Source: Pseudidiomarina planktonica (GTDB taxonomy: Bacteria > Pseudomonadota > Gammaproteobacteria > Enterobacterales > Alteromonadaceae). From it: DNA of 64,000 nucleotides. The notes below the pieces were generated by a model. The model had not been told where the DNA came from and did no database searches. It saw nothing but the letters and a program-made list of their open reading frames with translations. Numbering within the stretch: position 1 is the stretch's first letter; the number at the start of each line of letters is the position of its first letter. The translations under genes were made by a program, and so were the position numbers. Of the stretch, positions 18,752-28,214 are shown piece by piece. The stretch spans positions 1,736,001-1,800,000 of the forward strand of contig NZ_FXWH01000001.1 of NCBI RefSeq assembly GCF_900177775.1, read 5' to 3'.

Positions 18752-19836
18752 TTAAGCTCCAATTCCGTTTTATCGCTGACTCGCTTCTGAAAACCTACTT
18801 CATTCGTATTTAATCTACATTGCTGCCACAGCACATCACTTAATTCCTTAATTGGCGTTGTTGCACCTGCCGCAATCCATTTTGCTAAAGCACTGGCTAC
18901 ATCCGGCCATTCACACTGCACTGCCGAACTCATAGTTAGAAATTCAGCCACCGCTTCCGTTGATAACTTCGTCATTACCGCAGCAAGCTTTGCGCTTTGC
19001 AACGCATGGGCGTTCACCTGCTGTTCAAACTGTCCATGCAATGGTTTAACCAGCAGCTTTTTACCCAGCGCCAGTGCTTCACTGGTGGTTTCAAAGCCGG
19101 CATTGGCAATAACACCTGAGCTATTACGCATGGCTTCTGCAAAGCCGTTACGCGACGGTGGGAAGTAAGAAATATGCCCCACGTCTTCTCGCTTCACCTG
19201 CGGATGAAACACCTTAAATTTTTGTTGCGGGAATGCCGTTAGTAGTTGCCGCACCGCAGCTAAGCTCTCAAACGGCAAATACACCAGAATAGCTTCCTCA
19301 GTAGCTGCGACTGACTCATTCCCGCGCTGATGAATCACCGGCGGTAGCAAATTATCGTGCAAGCGCTGCCAGTGCATGCCAACCACATCGCTAACCGGCA
19401 CGAATTGTTTCAGTAGTTGGCGTTGCAGCAGAGTTACCGGCAACTGTGCATGCTTGTGGTAGAACGCAAACTGGCGACCAATACCAATGCAGCGCTTGCC
19501 CTGCTTGCGGGCAGCCCAGGCTGTTATAGGTTCAAAGTCCGACAGCACCAAATCATAGTCGTCCAGACGCAACTCACGCACTGACTGTTTAAACTGCGCC
19601 CAATCGTTTTTACGCAAGGTGTCTACTAACCTGACCTTGCCGTCGCGAACCTGAAAGGTCAGCCCGGGTTGCCATTGCCAGTTCCCAAAAACCTCCATGT
19701 CGAACAAAGCTTCGCGCGCTCTTCCACTAATTAGAAAGTCGGCTTCAACCTGTTCAGCACGCAGTGCTTCTGCCAGCGCACTACAGCGACTCAAGTGACC
19801 ATTGCCGGTGCCCTGAACTCCAATTAAAACTCGCAT
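18694..19836 (-). CDS. MJ1255/VC2487-type glycosyltransferase, with a C-terminal tail reading through a tRNA gene
   Basis: This is a GT-B-fold glycosyltransferase-like protein. The N-terminal phosphate-binding region is VQGTGNGHLSRCSALAEAL. A later NAGFETTSEALALGKKLL motif, typical of UDP-sugar-binding halves, lies near residues 255-275. The product is cytoplasmic or membrane-associated, and the acceptor is unknown. The frame has no stop before the antisense of tRNA-Asn copy 2, so the last 18 residues (GSPGWIRTNDTWINSPPL) are translated from antisense tRNA. Family members are usually about 340-350 residues; this frame gives 380. It lies directly next to the PAP2 gene, upstream on the same strand with no gap, which suggests a shared lipid or glycan role. 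Confidence 0.82.
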   Translation of the reverse strand: MRVLIGVQGTGNGHLSRCSALAEALRAEQVEADFLISGRAREALFDMEVFGNWQWQPGLTFQVRDGKVRLVDTLRKNDWAQFKQSVRELRLDDYDLVLSDFEPITAWAARKQGKRCIGIGRQFAFYHKHAQLPVTLLQRQLLKQFVPVSDVVGMHWQRLHDNLLPPVIHQRGNESVAATEEAILVYLPFESLAAVRQLLTAFPQQKFKVFHPQVKREDVGHISYFPPSRNGFAEAMRNSSGVIANAGFETTSEALALGKKLLVKPLHGQFEQQVNAHALQSAKLAAVMTKLSTEAVAEFLTMSSAVQCEWPDVASALAKWIAAGATTPIKELSDVLWQQCRLNTNEVGFQKRVSDKTELELNGSPGWIRTNDTWINSPPL

Positions 19837-20376
19837 TTACCACCATCCCGCTGTTTGAACTAAAATAAGTGCCGCTAACGCCGAGCCTAATAAAGCACCG
19901 GCAAGTATATCGGTTGGAAAATGAACCCCCAGTAACACGCGCGACAGCCCTACCAAGGCGGCCCAGGTATAAACCAATGGCCCCAAACTAGGCATGAAAT
20001 TCGCCCATAGGCCGGCGAACATAAAGGCAGCTGTCGTATGACCGGAGGGAAAACTGAAGGTATCGTGAGCAATAATTTGTGACTTGAAGCGAGGAATACG
20101 TTGGTAAGGTCGCTGTCGACGCAGCGTATTTTTTAATAACCAGTACAACGGAAGTTCAAGTAAAAAGCCGAATAACAAAGTGACTGACAATATTGCGGCG
20201 TCGGGGTCTTGTAACAGCAGTGCCGCTACGCAGGCTAGAATGTAACCGTAACCGTCACCGGTACGAGACAGCCAGCGCGGCCATTGGCGGCACCAACGCT
20301 GTGCCTGTTTGGTGCTTAACAGGAAGAACGTTTGTTCGTCCCAGCTCTGTATTCGTCCAAGCCACTTTATGTGCAT
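19837..20376 (-). CDS. PAP2-family membrane phosphatase
   Basis: This is an integral membrane phosphatase (179 residues) of the phosphatidic acid phosphatase type 2 family. The three catalytic motifs are intact: KNTLRRQRP (K-x6-RP), PSGHTT (PSGH) and SRVLLGVHFPTD (SR-x5-H-x3-D). Possible substrates include undecaprenyl pyrophosphate, phosphatidylglycerophosphate or lipid A phosphates; the sequence alone does not decide. Its stop directly abuts the glycosyltransferase start, so the two are cotranscribed. It is divergent from rsxA across about 250 bases. Confidence 0.88.
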   Translation of the reverse strand: MHIKWLGRIQSWDEQTFFLLSTKQAQRWCRQWPRWLSRTGDGYGYILACVAALLLQDPDAAILSVTLLFGFLLELPLYWLLKNTLRRQRPYQRIPRFKSQIIAHDTFSFPSGHTTAAFMFAGLWANFMPSLGPLVYTWAALVGLSRVLLGVHFPTDILAGALLGSALAALILVQTAGWW

Positions 20377-20536
20377 AAGAGAATCCCCGATCCTCGTTGC
20401 AGTAAAGGCTACCTTAGAGCCTAAAAATGACAGTTATGCGACAGATTAGTGAAGGTTCAAAGAAGGTTTCAGTAAGCGCAGCTCCCAAAAACACCGTTTT
20501 TTTCGAAAAAACCTGAATAAGCCTACCTTTAGTCGG

Positions 20537-20565
20537 TTGTTTAACGCGCCCGAAAAACTGATAAT
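20537..20565 (+). promoter_or_regulatory. Possible sigma-70 promoter of the rsx operon
   Basis: TTGTTT (20537-20542), a 17-base spacer and GATAAT (20560-20565) lie 64 bases before rsxA. The match is moderate. No operator is recognised in the 253-base divergent gap. Confidence 0.4.
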
Positions 20566-20629
20566 AGGCGCATACAAACATCATTCTTGCAGTGCTTGCG
20601 CACAAACTTCGGCGTAACTGGATACAATC

Positions 20630-21214
20630 ATGGGTGAATACCTACTGTTGCTGGTAGCAACCGTGCTGGTAAACAATTTTGTGCTAGTGAAGTTTCTTGG
20701 CTTATGCCCTTTTATGGGCGTTTCAAATAAGCTGGAAACAGCTATTGGCATGTCCGCTGCAACCACTTTTGTGCTTACTCTGGCTTCAGTATGCAGCTAT
20801 CTGGTGAATACTTACCTGTTAGCCCCACTAGATTTACTGGCTCTGCAAACCCTGAGCTTTATTCTGGTAATTGCCGTGGTAGTGCAGTTCACCGAAATGG
20901 TGGTGCACAAAACCAGCCCTACTTTGTATCGCCTGCTTGGTATTTTTCTGCCATTGATTACCACTAACTGCGCAGTACTTGGCGTGGCACTGCTGAATAT
21001 TACCGAACAACACAACTTCGTGGAGTCTATTATTTACGGGCTCGGCGCTGCTCTTGGCTTCTCGTTAGTGCTTATTTTATTCTCTGCATTGCGCGAGCGG
21101 CTAGTGGCAGCCGACGTTCCGCTGCCCTTTAAGGGTGCTGCTATTGCCATGATTACCGCTGGCTTAATGTCACTCGCATTTATGGGCTTCACCGGACTGG
21201 TGACCATTTCATGA
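20630..21214 (+). CDS. rsxA: Electron transport complex subunit RsxA/RnfA
   Basis: RsxA is a six-helix inner membrane subunit of the Rsx/Rnf complex, which couples electron flow between NADH and ferredoxin to ion movement. In E. coli the complex reduces the SoxR iron-sulfur cluster. The family Cys-containing motifs are present: [14 protein letters not shown] in the first helix and [12 protein letters not shown] in the fourth. At 194 residues it is of normal length. It is the first gene of rsxABCDGE. The ribosome site is weak (CTGGAT). Confidence 0.95.
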   Translation: MGEYLLLLVATVLVNNFVLVKFLGLCPFMGVSNKLETAIGMSAATTFVLTLASVCSYLVNTYLLAPLDLLALQTLSFILVIAVVVQFTEMVVHKTSPTLYRLLGIFLPLITTNCAVLGVALLNITEQHNFVESIIYGLGAALGFSLVLILFSALRERLVAADVPLPFKGAAIAMITAGLMSLAFMGFTGLVTIS

Positions 21215-21774
21215 GTTTATTAACTGCAGTACTAGCACTAGGACTTCTCGCCCTGATATTCGGCGTGGTACTTGGCTTTGCCGCGGTGAAATTCCGCGTG
21301 GAAAGCGACCCTATAGTGGATCAAATTGACGCTATTTTACCGCAAACCCAATGCGGACAATGTGGCTATCCGGGTTGCCGGCCATACGCTCAAGCTATTG
21401 CTAACGGCGATGACATTAATAAATGTCCACCGGGCGGTGAAGCGACTATTCGTGAGCTAGCTGATTTAATGGGTGTGGAAGCCAAACCGCTGGACTCTGC
21501 TCACGGTGAAGAAAGTACCAAAAAAGTTGCTGTGATTCGCGAAGATGAATGTATTGGTTGCACCAAGTGCATTCAGGCCTGCCCGGTTGACGCTATTTTA
21601 GGTGCCGCCAAACATATGCATACGGTCATTGCGCATGAGTGTACCGGCTGCGACTTGTGCGTTGAGCCATGTCCGGTGGACTGTATCGACATGGTGCCGG
21701 TAACCGTGAAGCCGGAAACCTGGCAATGGGATTTAGAGCAAATTCCGGTGCGCATGGTGGAGTCCAGTAACTAA
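21211..21774 (+). CDS. rsxB: Electron transport complex subunit RsxB/RnfB (iron-sulfur)
   Basis: RsxB is the ferredoxin-like entry subunit. It has one N-terminal membrane anchor (about 4-26), then a CGQCGYPGC cluster domain near residues 49-58. Two classical 4Fe-4S motifs follow, [12 protein letters not shown] and [12 protein letters not shown], near residues 117 and 147. All cluster cysteines are intact. It overlaps rsxA by 4 bases, and its stop shares a base with the rsxC start (TAATG). Confidence 0.95.
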   Translation: MSLLTAVLALGLLALIFGVVLGFAAVKFRVESDPIVDQIDAILPQTQCGQCGYPGCRPYAQAIANGDDINKCPPGGEATIRELADLMGVEAKPLDSAHGEESTKKVAVIREDECIGCTKCIQACPVDAILGAAKHMHTVIAHECTGCDLCVEPCPVDCIDMVPVTVKPETWQWDLEQIPVRMVESSN

Positions 21775-23357
21775 TGCAGCGTAGTAAAGAATTAATCGAG
21801 CAAGGGCATATCTGGACTTTCCCTGGTGGCATTCATCCACCAGAGCGCAAATACGCGGCCGCTGAACCTATTCGCGAACTCCCTTTGCCCGAGCGTTTTA
21901 TTCTGCCGTTACGCCAGCATATTGGTGAGCCCGCCGATATTCTGGTGAAGCCCGGCGATACCGTGCTTAAAGGGCAAGCGCTAACCAATAGTAAGCAACA
22001 CGGTCAGTTGCCGGTGCATGCGCCATCGTCCGGCGTGGTTAGTAGTATTGGCCCGGCACGGGTTGCACACCCGTCTGGTTTAGCCGATACCTGTATTATT
22101 ATTGAACCTGATGGCGACGACCGCTGGGGCGAACGCCAAGCTTATGCGGATTATCGCAATCACGACCACGCCACCCTGTTGAACCATATTCAACAATCAG
22201 GCATTGCCGGACTTGGCGGTGCAGGCTTTCCTACTGCGCAAAAACTGGCACTGCAAAAGCCACTGGATTACCTGATTTTAAATGGTGTGGAGTGCGAGCC
22301 TTATATTTGTGCCGACGACCGCCTGATGCGCGAGTACGCCGCAGAAATTATCAGCGGCGCTGAAATTCTGATGTATCTGGCTGATATTCCCAAAACATTA
22401 GTTGCGGTAGAAGATAACAAGCCAGAAGCTATCAAGGTTTTAACTGAAGCCTTGCAAGACCATGCAACTATAACCTTGCGGGTGGTGCCTACCAGATATC
22501 CCTCTGGTGGCGAAAAGCAACTAATTCAGTTGCTTACCGGGCGTGAAGTGCCAAGCCGAGGCTTACCTATTGATATAGGTTTGGTGATGCAAAACGTGGC
22601 CACCGCCTTTGCGGTAAAGCGCGCCATTATTGACGGCGAACCATTGCTTCAACGCGTAGTTACCGCCACCGGCGAAGCCTTACAGCAACCGGGCAATTAC
22701 TGGGTTCGTTTAGGAACGCCGGTTGCCCACTTGCTGAATCAGGCCGGCTTTCAGGCCGAGCCGCAACAGCGCGTCATTATGGGCGGTCCGATGATGGGAT
22801 TCGCCCTACCTGATTTAACGGTTCCGGTAGTAAAAATAACCAACTGTATTTTAGCGCCAAGCAGTCGTGAGTTACCCGACGCCGAACCGGAAATGCCCTG
22901 CATTCGTTGCGGTGCCTGTGCCGATGCCTGCCCTGCCAGCTTATTACCGCAGCAATTGTACTGGCACGCCAAAGCCAAAGAGTTCGATGAGCTTGAGCAG
23001 CAAAACTTATTCGACTGCATTGAATGTGGCGCTTGCGCCTATGTTTGCCCCAGCGCCATTCCACTGGTGCATTATTACCGCAAAGCCAAAGCAGAAATTC
23101 GCAATATAGCGCGTGAAAAAGCTCAGGCCGAAGTTGCCCGCGAGCGCTTTGAAGCGCGCCAGCAACGGCTGGAACGTGAACAGCAGGAACGCTTGGAGCG
23201 CCATCGTAAAGCGGCCGAAGCCCGTAAACAATCGCAGGCAGAAGCCGCGAAAACTACCGGTAAAGATCCGCAGGACGCGGTAAAAGCAGCATTAGCTCGC
23301 GCCAAAGCGCGCCGGGCAAAACAGCAAGCCCAATCCTCATCCGACGACGACAGCTGA
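21774..23357 (+). CDS. rsxC: Electron transport complex subunit RsxC/RnfC
   Basis: RsxC is a peripheral subunit carrying an NADH/FMN-binding domain like Complex I NuoF (GLGGAGFPTAQKL near residues 143-155) and two 4Fe-4S motifs (CIRCGACADACP and CIECGACAYVCP, near residues 376 and 415). The C terminus (about 440-527) is an Ala/Lys/Glu/Arg-rich coiled-coil tail, shorter than in E. coli RsxC. All clusters are intact. A 10-base gap separates it from rsxD. Confidence 0.95.
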   Translation: MQRSKELIEQGHIWTFPGGIHPPERKYAAAEPIRELPLPERFILPLRQHIGEPADILVKPGDTVLKGQALTNSKQHGQLPVHAPSSGVVSSIGPARVAHPSGLADTCIIIEPDGDDRWGERQAYADYRNHDHATLLNHIQQSGIAGLGGAGFPTAQKLALQKPLDYLILNGVECEPYICADDRLMREYAAEIISGAEILMYLADIPKTLVAVEDNKPEAIKVLTEALQDHATITLRVVPTRYPSGGEKQLIQLLTGREVPSRGLPIDIGLVMQNVATAFAVKRAIIDGEPLLQRVVTATGEALQQPGNYWVRLGTPVAHLLNQAGFQAEPQQRVIMGGPMMGFALPDLTVPVVKITNCILAPSSRELPDAEPEMPCIRCGACADACPASLLPQQLYWHAKAKEFDELEQQNLFDCIECGACAYVCPSAIPLVHYYRKAKAEIRNIAREKAQAEVARERFEARQQRLEREQQERLERHRKAAEARKQSQAEAAKTTGKDPQDAVKAALARAKARRAKQQAQSSSDDDS

Positions 23358-23367
23358 GAATCGCATC

Positions 23368-24429
23368 ATGACTTTTCGTATCGCTCCGGCGCCACATACA
23401 AAACCAGCTCGCAGCACAGGTCAGGTTATGCGACTGGTTTGCTATGCCTTAATTCCGGGTGCGTTGGCCCATTACGTTATTTTTGGGCCAGGTATTATTA
23501 TTCAGCTGTTACTGGCAACTATTACCGCAGTAGCCACCGAGTTTTTATTCACCCAGGCGCGCCGTCGCACCAGCCACAATACCTTAGCCGATTATTCCGC
23601 CGTGGTTACCGCAGTGCTGCTGGCGTTGAGTATTCCCTCACTGGCGCCCTGGTGGATTATTGTTATAGGTACCGTATTTTCCATTGGCATTGTGAAGCAC
23701 CTGTACGGCGGTATTGGCCAGAATATTTTCAACCCAGCTATGGCTGGCTACGTGGTGCTGTTAGTGTCATTCCCACTGCAAATGACCAGTTGGCCGCTGC
23801 CGGCTGAGCTCAGTAATTTTAGTGTGTCGTTTTATGATGCCACCCAGCTCATCTTCAGTGGTTACACCGCCGACGGCTATAACGTGCAACAGTTGAAAGC
23901 TGGGGTTGATGGTATTTCTATGGCCACGCCACTGGACACCCTCAAAACCGGATTATCGCAGCAACTAACCACCCCGGAAATCACCAACAATCCAATCTTT
24001 AGCGGTATTGCCGGGGTTGGCTGGCAGCTACTTAACGCTGCGTTTTTATTAGGTGGTTTGGCACTTATTGCCACCCGCGTAATTAGCTGGCACATTCCGG
24101 TTGGTTTAATGCTTGGGCTAGCCGTTCCGGCACTTATTGGCTCGGCCATTGCGCCCGACCAAAGCATTGGGCTGTTTATGCATTTGTTTGGCGGTGCCAC
24201 TATGCTTGGCGCCTTTTTTATTGCGACCGACCCGGTATCGGCAGCCACCTCTAATCGCGGCCGGCTGTACTTTGGCTTGCTGATTGGCTTTTTGGTATAC
24301 GTGATTCGCACCTGGGGCGGTTATCCCGATGGAGTTGCCTTCGCCGTACTACTGGCAAATATGTGCGTACCTATTATCGACAAATACAGCCAGCCAACCG
24401 TATACGGGCATAAAGGATCTTCATCATGA
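23368..24429 (+). CDS. rsxD: Electron transport complex subunit RsxD/RnfD
   Basis: RsxD is a multi-helix inner membrane subunit with covalently bound FMN. The conserved FGGATMLGAFFIATDPVSAATS stretch near residues 275-296 holds the threonine used for FMN attachment in the family. The protein has 353 residues. Its 3' end overlaps rsxG by 4 bases. Confidence 0.94.
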   Translation: MTFRIAPAPHTKPARSTGQVMRLVCYALIPGALAHYVIFGPGIIIQLLLATITAVATEFLFTQARRRTSHNTLADYSAVVTAVLLALSIPSLAPWWIIVIGTVFSIGIVKHLYGGIGQNIFNPAMAGYVVLLVSFPLQMTSWPLPAELSNFSVSFYDATQLIFSGYTADGYNVQQLKAGVDGISMATPLDTLKTGLSQQLTTPEITNNPIFSGIAGVGWQLLNAAFLLGGLALIATRVISWHIPVGLMLGLAVPALIGSAIAPDQSIGLFMHLFGGATMLGAFFIATDPVSAATSNRGRLYFGLLIGFLVYVIRTWGGYPDGVAFAVLLANMCVPIIDKYSQPTVYGHKGSSS

Positions 24430-25076
24430 CGCTTTCCAGCATGCAAAAAAATGGTCTGGTTCTGGCGGCGTTCGCGGTGGCTGCCACGCTGTTAATTGTG
24501 GGCACTGCACTGCTAACCGAAGATCAAATAACCGCGCAGCAGCAACAGCAGTTACGTAACAATTTAAATGCTGTATTGCCACAGGAAACTTACACCAATA
24601 ACCTATTTGAAGAATGCCGTTTGGTCACTCACGAAGAACTCGGTGGTAGTCAGCCCAAACACGTTTATCTGGCTTATCAGCAGCAGGGCTTTGTTGGCGC
24701 GGCCATGGAAGTAACCGCACCCAATGGCTATAGCGGCGCTATTCAATTACTAGTAGCGGTTTATGCTGACGGCAGCGTGGCTGGCGTGCGTACTTTGAAG
24801 CATCAGGAAACACCAGGTTTGGGTGACAAAATTGAACGCCGTAAAAGCGACTGGATTGAATCTTTTGACGGTATGCAAGTTAACGGCGATGACGATTCGC
24901 GTTGGGACGTACGCAAACAAGGCGGCGTATTTGATCAATTCACTGGTGCAACTATTACTCCGCGCGCCGTGGTGCATGCGGTAGAAAACGCCGTGCAAGT
25001 GTTTACCGAGAATCAGTCACAATGGCAGCAACAACCCGCAAATTGTGAGGAGGTCGCCAGCGATGCAAGAATATAA
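24426..25076 (+). CDS. rsxG: Electron transport complex subunit RsxG/RnfG
   Basis: RsxG is a periplasm-facing FMN-binding subunit with one N-terminal membrane anchor (about 12-33). The covalent flavin motif is seen as [12 protein letters not shown] near residues 177-188 (S/T-GAT pattern). The [12 protein letters not shown] motif of FMN-binding domains is at about 122-133. The C-terminal end overlaps the rsxE start by 14 bases. Confidence 0.94.
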   Translation: MTLSSMQKNGLVLAAFAVAATLLIVGTALLTEDQITAQQQQQLRNNLNAVLPQETYTNNLFEECRLVTHEELGGSQPKHVYLAYQQQGFVGAAMEVTAPNGYSGAIQLLVAVYADGSVAGVRTLKHQETPGLGDKIERRKSDWIESFDGMQVNGDDDSRWDVRKQGGVFDQFTGATITPRAVVHAVENAVQVFTENQSQWQQQPANCEEVASDARI

Positions 25077-25755
25077 AAACATTAGCCTACAGGGCTTATG
25101 GCATAACAACCCTGCCCTGGTGCAACTGCTGGGCTTATGCCCGCTGCTGGCGGTTACCGCCACCATAACCAACGCCATGGGCTTGGGTTTGGCAACTATG
25201 CTGGTACTTATCGGCTCCAACCTGACCGTGTCGCTGGTGCGTAACTGGGTACCCAAAGAAATACGTATTCCGGTGTTTGTGATGGTGATTGCGGCTTTTG
25301 TAACCGTTATTCAGCTGATTATGAACGCTTACTTTTACGGGCTGTATCAGGCACTGGGCATTTTCATTCCGCTGATTGTAACCAACTGCGCCATTATTGG
25401 TCGCGCTGAAGCTTATGCCTCGAAGAACCCCTGGCGCCAGTCGGCCTTTGACGGTCTGATGATGGGTGTTGGTTTCACGCTGGTACTAATGACCTTAGGC
25501 GGGCTGCGCGAAATTATTGGTAACGGGACCTTGTTCGATGGCGCCGAGTTACTGCTGGGCGAATGGGCTACTGCGTTACGCATCGAATTATTTACCGTTG
25601 ACTACCCGTTGTTACTGGCTATTTTGCCGCCGGGCGCCTTTATTGGTATGGGCTTTATTATTGCCCTGAAAAATGCCATTGATCACTACCGTGAACAACA
25701 TGCCAGCAAGCCCGAGAAGCAAGTCACCCGAGCACGCGTTACGGCGCAGTCGTAA
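25063..25755 (+). CDS. rsxE: Electron transport complex subunit RsxE/RnfE
   Basis: RsxE is a six-helix membrane subunit, homologous to RsxA, with the paired Cys-containing motifs [11 protein letters not shown] and [15 protein letters not shown]. The start was placed at the ATG at 25063 ([11 protein letters not shown]), with AGGAGG 9 bases upstream; an upstream in-frame codon at 25045 lacks such a site. The protein has 230 residues. It is followed 9 bases later by nth, the same order as in E. coli. Confidence 0.94.
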   Translation: MQEYKNISLQGLWHNNPALVQLLGLCPLLAVTATITNAMGLGLATMLVLIGSNLTVSLVRNWVPKEIRIPVFVMVIAAFVTVIQLIMNAYFYGLYQALGIFIPLIVTNCAIIGRAEAYASKNPWRQSAFDGLMMGVGFTLVLMTLGGLREIIGNGTLFDGAELLLGEWATALRIELFTVDYPLLLAILPPGAFIGMGFIIALKNAIDHYREQHASKPEKQVTRARVTAQS

Positions 25756-25764
25756 AGGTTTTTC

Positions 25765-26409
25765 ATGAATAAAAATAAACGTATTGAAATACTTCAACGG
25801 TTGCGGGAAGACAACCCGACCCCGACCACTGAGCTTGAATACAACTCAACCTTTGAGTTACTGATTGCGGTCCTGTTGTCCGCACAAGCAACCGACGTGG
25901 GCGTGAATAAAGCCACCCGCAAACTGTTTCCAGCCGCCAGTACTCCGCAGCAAATGCTGGATTTAGGCGTAGATGGCGTAAAAGACTATATAAAAACCAT
26001 TGGGTTATTTAATTCCAAAGCCGAAAACGTGATTAAAACCTGCCACATTCTGGTGAACGAGCACGGTGGTGAAGTACCGGAAAATAGAGAAGCTTTGGAA
26101 GCCCTGCCGGGCGTTGGCCGCAAAACCGCCAATGTGGTGTTAAATACAGCCTTTGGCTGGCCGACTATAGCGGTAGACACACACATTTACCGGGTGGCCA
26201 ACCGCACCCGTTTTGCGCCAGGTAAAACCGTGCGCGACGTGGAAGATAAATTAGTGAAGGTAATACCGGCGGAATTTAAAGTAGACGCACATCACTGGTT
26301 TATTCTGCACGGCCGTTACACCTGCATTGCGCGTAAACCACGCTGTGGCTCGTGCCGTATTGAAGACTTGTGCGAGTACAAGCAGAAGACGTCTGACGAC
26401 GTCTCCTAG
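25765..26409 (+). CDS. nth: Endonuclease III
   Basis: This bifunctional DNA glycosylase/AP lyase removes oxidised pyrimidines in base excision repair. The helix-hairpin-helix is LPGVGRKTANV, with catalytic K120 and D138 (VDTHIYRVAN). The 4Fe-4S ligands are C187, C194, C197 and C203. All match E. coli numbering. It is the last gene of the rsx operon and converges with motY across 10 bases, with no hairpin terminator seen. Confidence 0.97.
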   Translation: MNKNKRIEILQRLREDNPTPTTELEYNSTFELLIAVLLSAQATDVGVNKATRKLFPAASTPQQMLDLGVDGVKDYIKTIGLFNSKAENVIKTCHILVNEHGGEVPENREALEALPGVGRKTANVVLNTAFGWPTIAVDTHIYRVANRTRFAPGKTVRDVEDKLVKVIPAEFKVDAHHWFILHGRYTCIARKPRCGSCRIEDLCEYKQKTSDDVS

Positions 26410-26419
26410 CCTCTGGTGA

Positions 26420-27316
26420 TTACAGCATGCCCAGTAGTGGCTTGCTTAACTGAATCACTACCCTGCGGTTTTGAGCGCGTGCTAATTCGTCATCGTTACC
26501 GGCAATATGGCGGCGCTCACCATGACCTACAGTCACAATGCGCTCACCATTAATACCGCGTTCGGTAAAGAAGCTCTTAATCATTTCAGCCCGCTCTTCG
26601 GTTAACCGTTGGTTCGGCTCACGCGCACCGTAAGCATCGGTGTAAGCGTCAATAAGCACCAGTTCCAAATCGGTATCATGCGACAAGTACTGACCAATTT
26701 GCATCAGCTTCTGCTGGGCTTCGCGAGTCAGCTCGCCATTGTCGTCATCATAATTCAGCACTGTGTAGGCAATATCTTCAAAGCTAAATTTCAGCAGCCC
26801 GCTTACACAATTTAAGAAGTCGTCGTAATTGCGGCGGAAGTTTGCAGCCGATAAACCCACAGCTACCTGATCACGCTCGTTGTACCAATCCTGATAAAAG
26901 AAAGTTGGATGACGCCCTTTCTCCAGCTCGGTTAATACAGTCCAGGCCGCCTGCTTAGGTAATTCGCTATTAAACTGTTTGTACAGTTTCATCTCGCCCA
27001 ACTCGTAAGTTGACGAACCCGGCCACCAATTAGGCGCAATAGATTTTACCGAGGCAATATCATAACTGTCGGGTAACTGCAGAAACTCAAGGCGCATGCG
27101 CAAGTTCAGTTGCTTGCTGGCTTCGCTGACAAATTTCACGCGCCCGTAACGAGGTACCTGATGCTCAAGTTCACATTGCAACGCGCTCTGCTCGGTCACT
27201 TCCCAGTTGGAATTAGAAAGGTCCGCTGCATAGTGACGCACCGCGCTAGTAGCGGGCGCAATTAGCAAAGCGGAAGTCAGCAGCGCAGACGCAGTAGTCA
27301 GGTACTTCAATTTCAT
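26420..27316 (-). CDS. motY: MotY-type OmpA-domain flagellar motor protein
   Basis: This is a 298-residue periplasmic protein with a Sec signal peptide (residues 1-25, ending ATSA). It has an N-terminal stator-interacting domain and a C-terminal OmpA-like peptidoglycan-binding domain (about 185-295) with the TDAYGAREPNQRLTEERAE and NRRVVI motifs. In Vibrio and relatives MotY forms the T-ring that holds Na+-driven PomAB stators at the polar flagellar motor. The match in length and order, the divergent rnt neighbour as in Vibrio, and a sigma-28-like promoter all support motY over a generic OmpA protein. Confidence 0.85.
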   Translation of the reverse strand: MKLKYLTTASALLTSALLIAPATSAVRHYAADLSNSNWEVTEQSALQCELEHQVPRYGRVKFVSEASKQLNLRMRLEFLQLPDSYDIASVKSIAPNWWPGSSTYELGEMKLYKQFNSELPKQAAWTVLTELEKGRHPTFFYQDWYNERDQVAVGLSAANFRRNYDDFLNCVSGLLKFSFEDIAYTVLNYDDDNGELTREAQQKLMQIGQYLSHDTDLELVLIDAYTDAYGAREPNQRLTEERAEMIKSFFTERGINGERIVTVGHGERRHIAGNDDELARAQNRRVVIQLSKPLLGML

Positions 27317-27346
27317 ACTGTATCCCGGGCAATGATTGATGCTTTT

Positions 27347-27373
27347 ATATCGACCTTTGTTCGCAAAGCTTTA
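27347..27373 (-). promoter_or_regulatory. Sigma-28 (FliA)-like promoter of motY
   Basis: On the minus strand, TAAA (27370-27373), a 15-base spacer and GTCGATAT (27347-27354) fit the flagellar sigma-28 pattern TAAA-N15-GCCGATAA with two mismatches in the -10 and exact spacing. The -10 ends 31 bases before the motY ATG. Confidence 0.7.
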
Positions 27374-27475
27374 GCACAAGAAAAGCAGGAAGATCAGAAC
27401 GCTTTCTGTAATAATGCGGTTTTGCGCCAAGCTACTTCGAATTCAGATTATCATTACCAATACTAATAGGAAGTT

Positions 27476-28162
27476 ATGACTAGCAGCCAGCCAACGGAAG
27501 TATTGAACACCTCTACATCGAAAGACAATGCCGCGCTGATGAAGGCTCGTTTTCGTGGTTATTTTCCAGTAGTTATTGATGTTGAAACTGCAGGCTTTAA
27601 TGCCAATACCGATGCCCTGCTCGAAATCGCTGCGGTTACTCTGAAGTTCAACGATGAACAGCAACTGGTACGTGACGAGTCAATTCAGTTCCATGTTGAG
27701 CCGTTTCCGGGCGCAAATATCGAGCAGGCCGCTATTGATTTTAATGGCATCGACCCACACACGCCATTGCGTGGTGCTTTGCCTGAAATGGAAGTACTAA
27801 AAGAGTTATTTAAACCTATTCGCAAGGCTCAAAAAGCGGTCGATTGTCAGCGCTGCGTGCTGGTTGGCCATAATGCCACCTTCGACCATAACTTTTTAAT
27901 GGCCGCTGCTGCGCGCACCGAAATCAAACGTAATCCGTTTCACCCCTTCGTCACTTTTGATACTACTGCGCTGGCAGCGCTAACGCTGGGGCAAACCGTA
28001 CTGGTAAAAGCTTGTCAGGCCGCCGGCATAGCGTTCGATAGCAAGCAGGCCCACTCGGCTTTGTACGACACCGAACGCACCGCAGAGCTATTCTGCTGGA
28101 TGGTAAATCGCTGGCAACAACTGGGCGGCTGGCCCATGCAATCCGACACCACTTCCGACTAA
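27476..28162 (+). CDS. rnt: Ribonuclease T
   Basis: RNase T is a DEDDh 3'-5' exoribonuclease that trims tRNA ends and matures 5S and 23S rRNA. The catalytic residues are D35 and E37 (IDVETAGF), D137 (HNATFDHN), H193 and D198 (AHSALYD). At 228 residues it is of normal length. It is divergent from motY and followed by a strong bidirectional terminator. Confidence 0.95.
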   Translation: MTSSQPTEVLNTSTSKDNAALMKARFRGYFPVVIDVETAGFNANTDALLEIAAVTLKFNDEQQLVRDESIQFHVEPFPGANIEQAAIDFNGIDPHTPLRGALPEMEVLKELFKPIRKAQKAVDCQRCVLVGHNATFDHNFLMAAAARTEIKRNPFHPFVTFDTTALAALTLGQTVLVKACQAAGIAFDSKQAHSALYDTERTAELFCWMVNRWQQLGGWPMQSDTTSD

Positions 28163-28168
28163 ACCGAT

Positions 28169-28201
28169 AAAAAAAAGCCCCGCATAAGCGGGGCTTTTTA
28201 T
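28169..28201. terminator. Bidirectional Rho-independent terminator between rnt and the peroxiredoxin
   Basis: The stem is AGCCCCGC/GCGGGGCT with an ATAA loop. It is flanked by an A-run on the left and a T-run on the right, so it works in both directions for the two converging genes. Confidence 0.92.
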
Positions 28202-28214
28202 TGATAAGCCATAT

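Noticed and set aside
18513-18752. Minus-strand frame of 79 codons with repeated GFEPTT and RSNQLSYW motifs
   Set aside because: It is the antisense translation of the two tRNA-Asn genes, a well-known false protein pattern.
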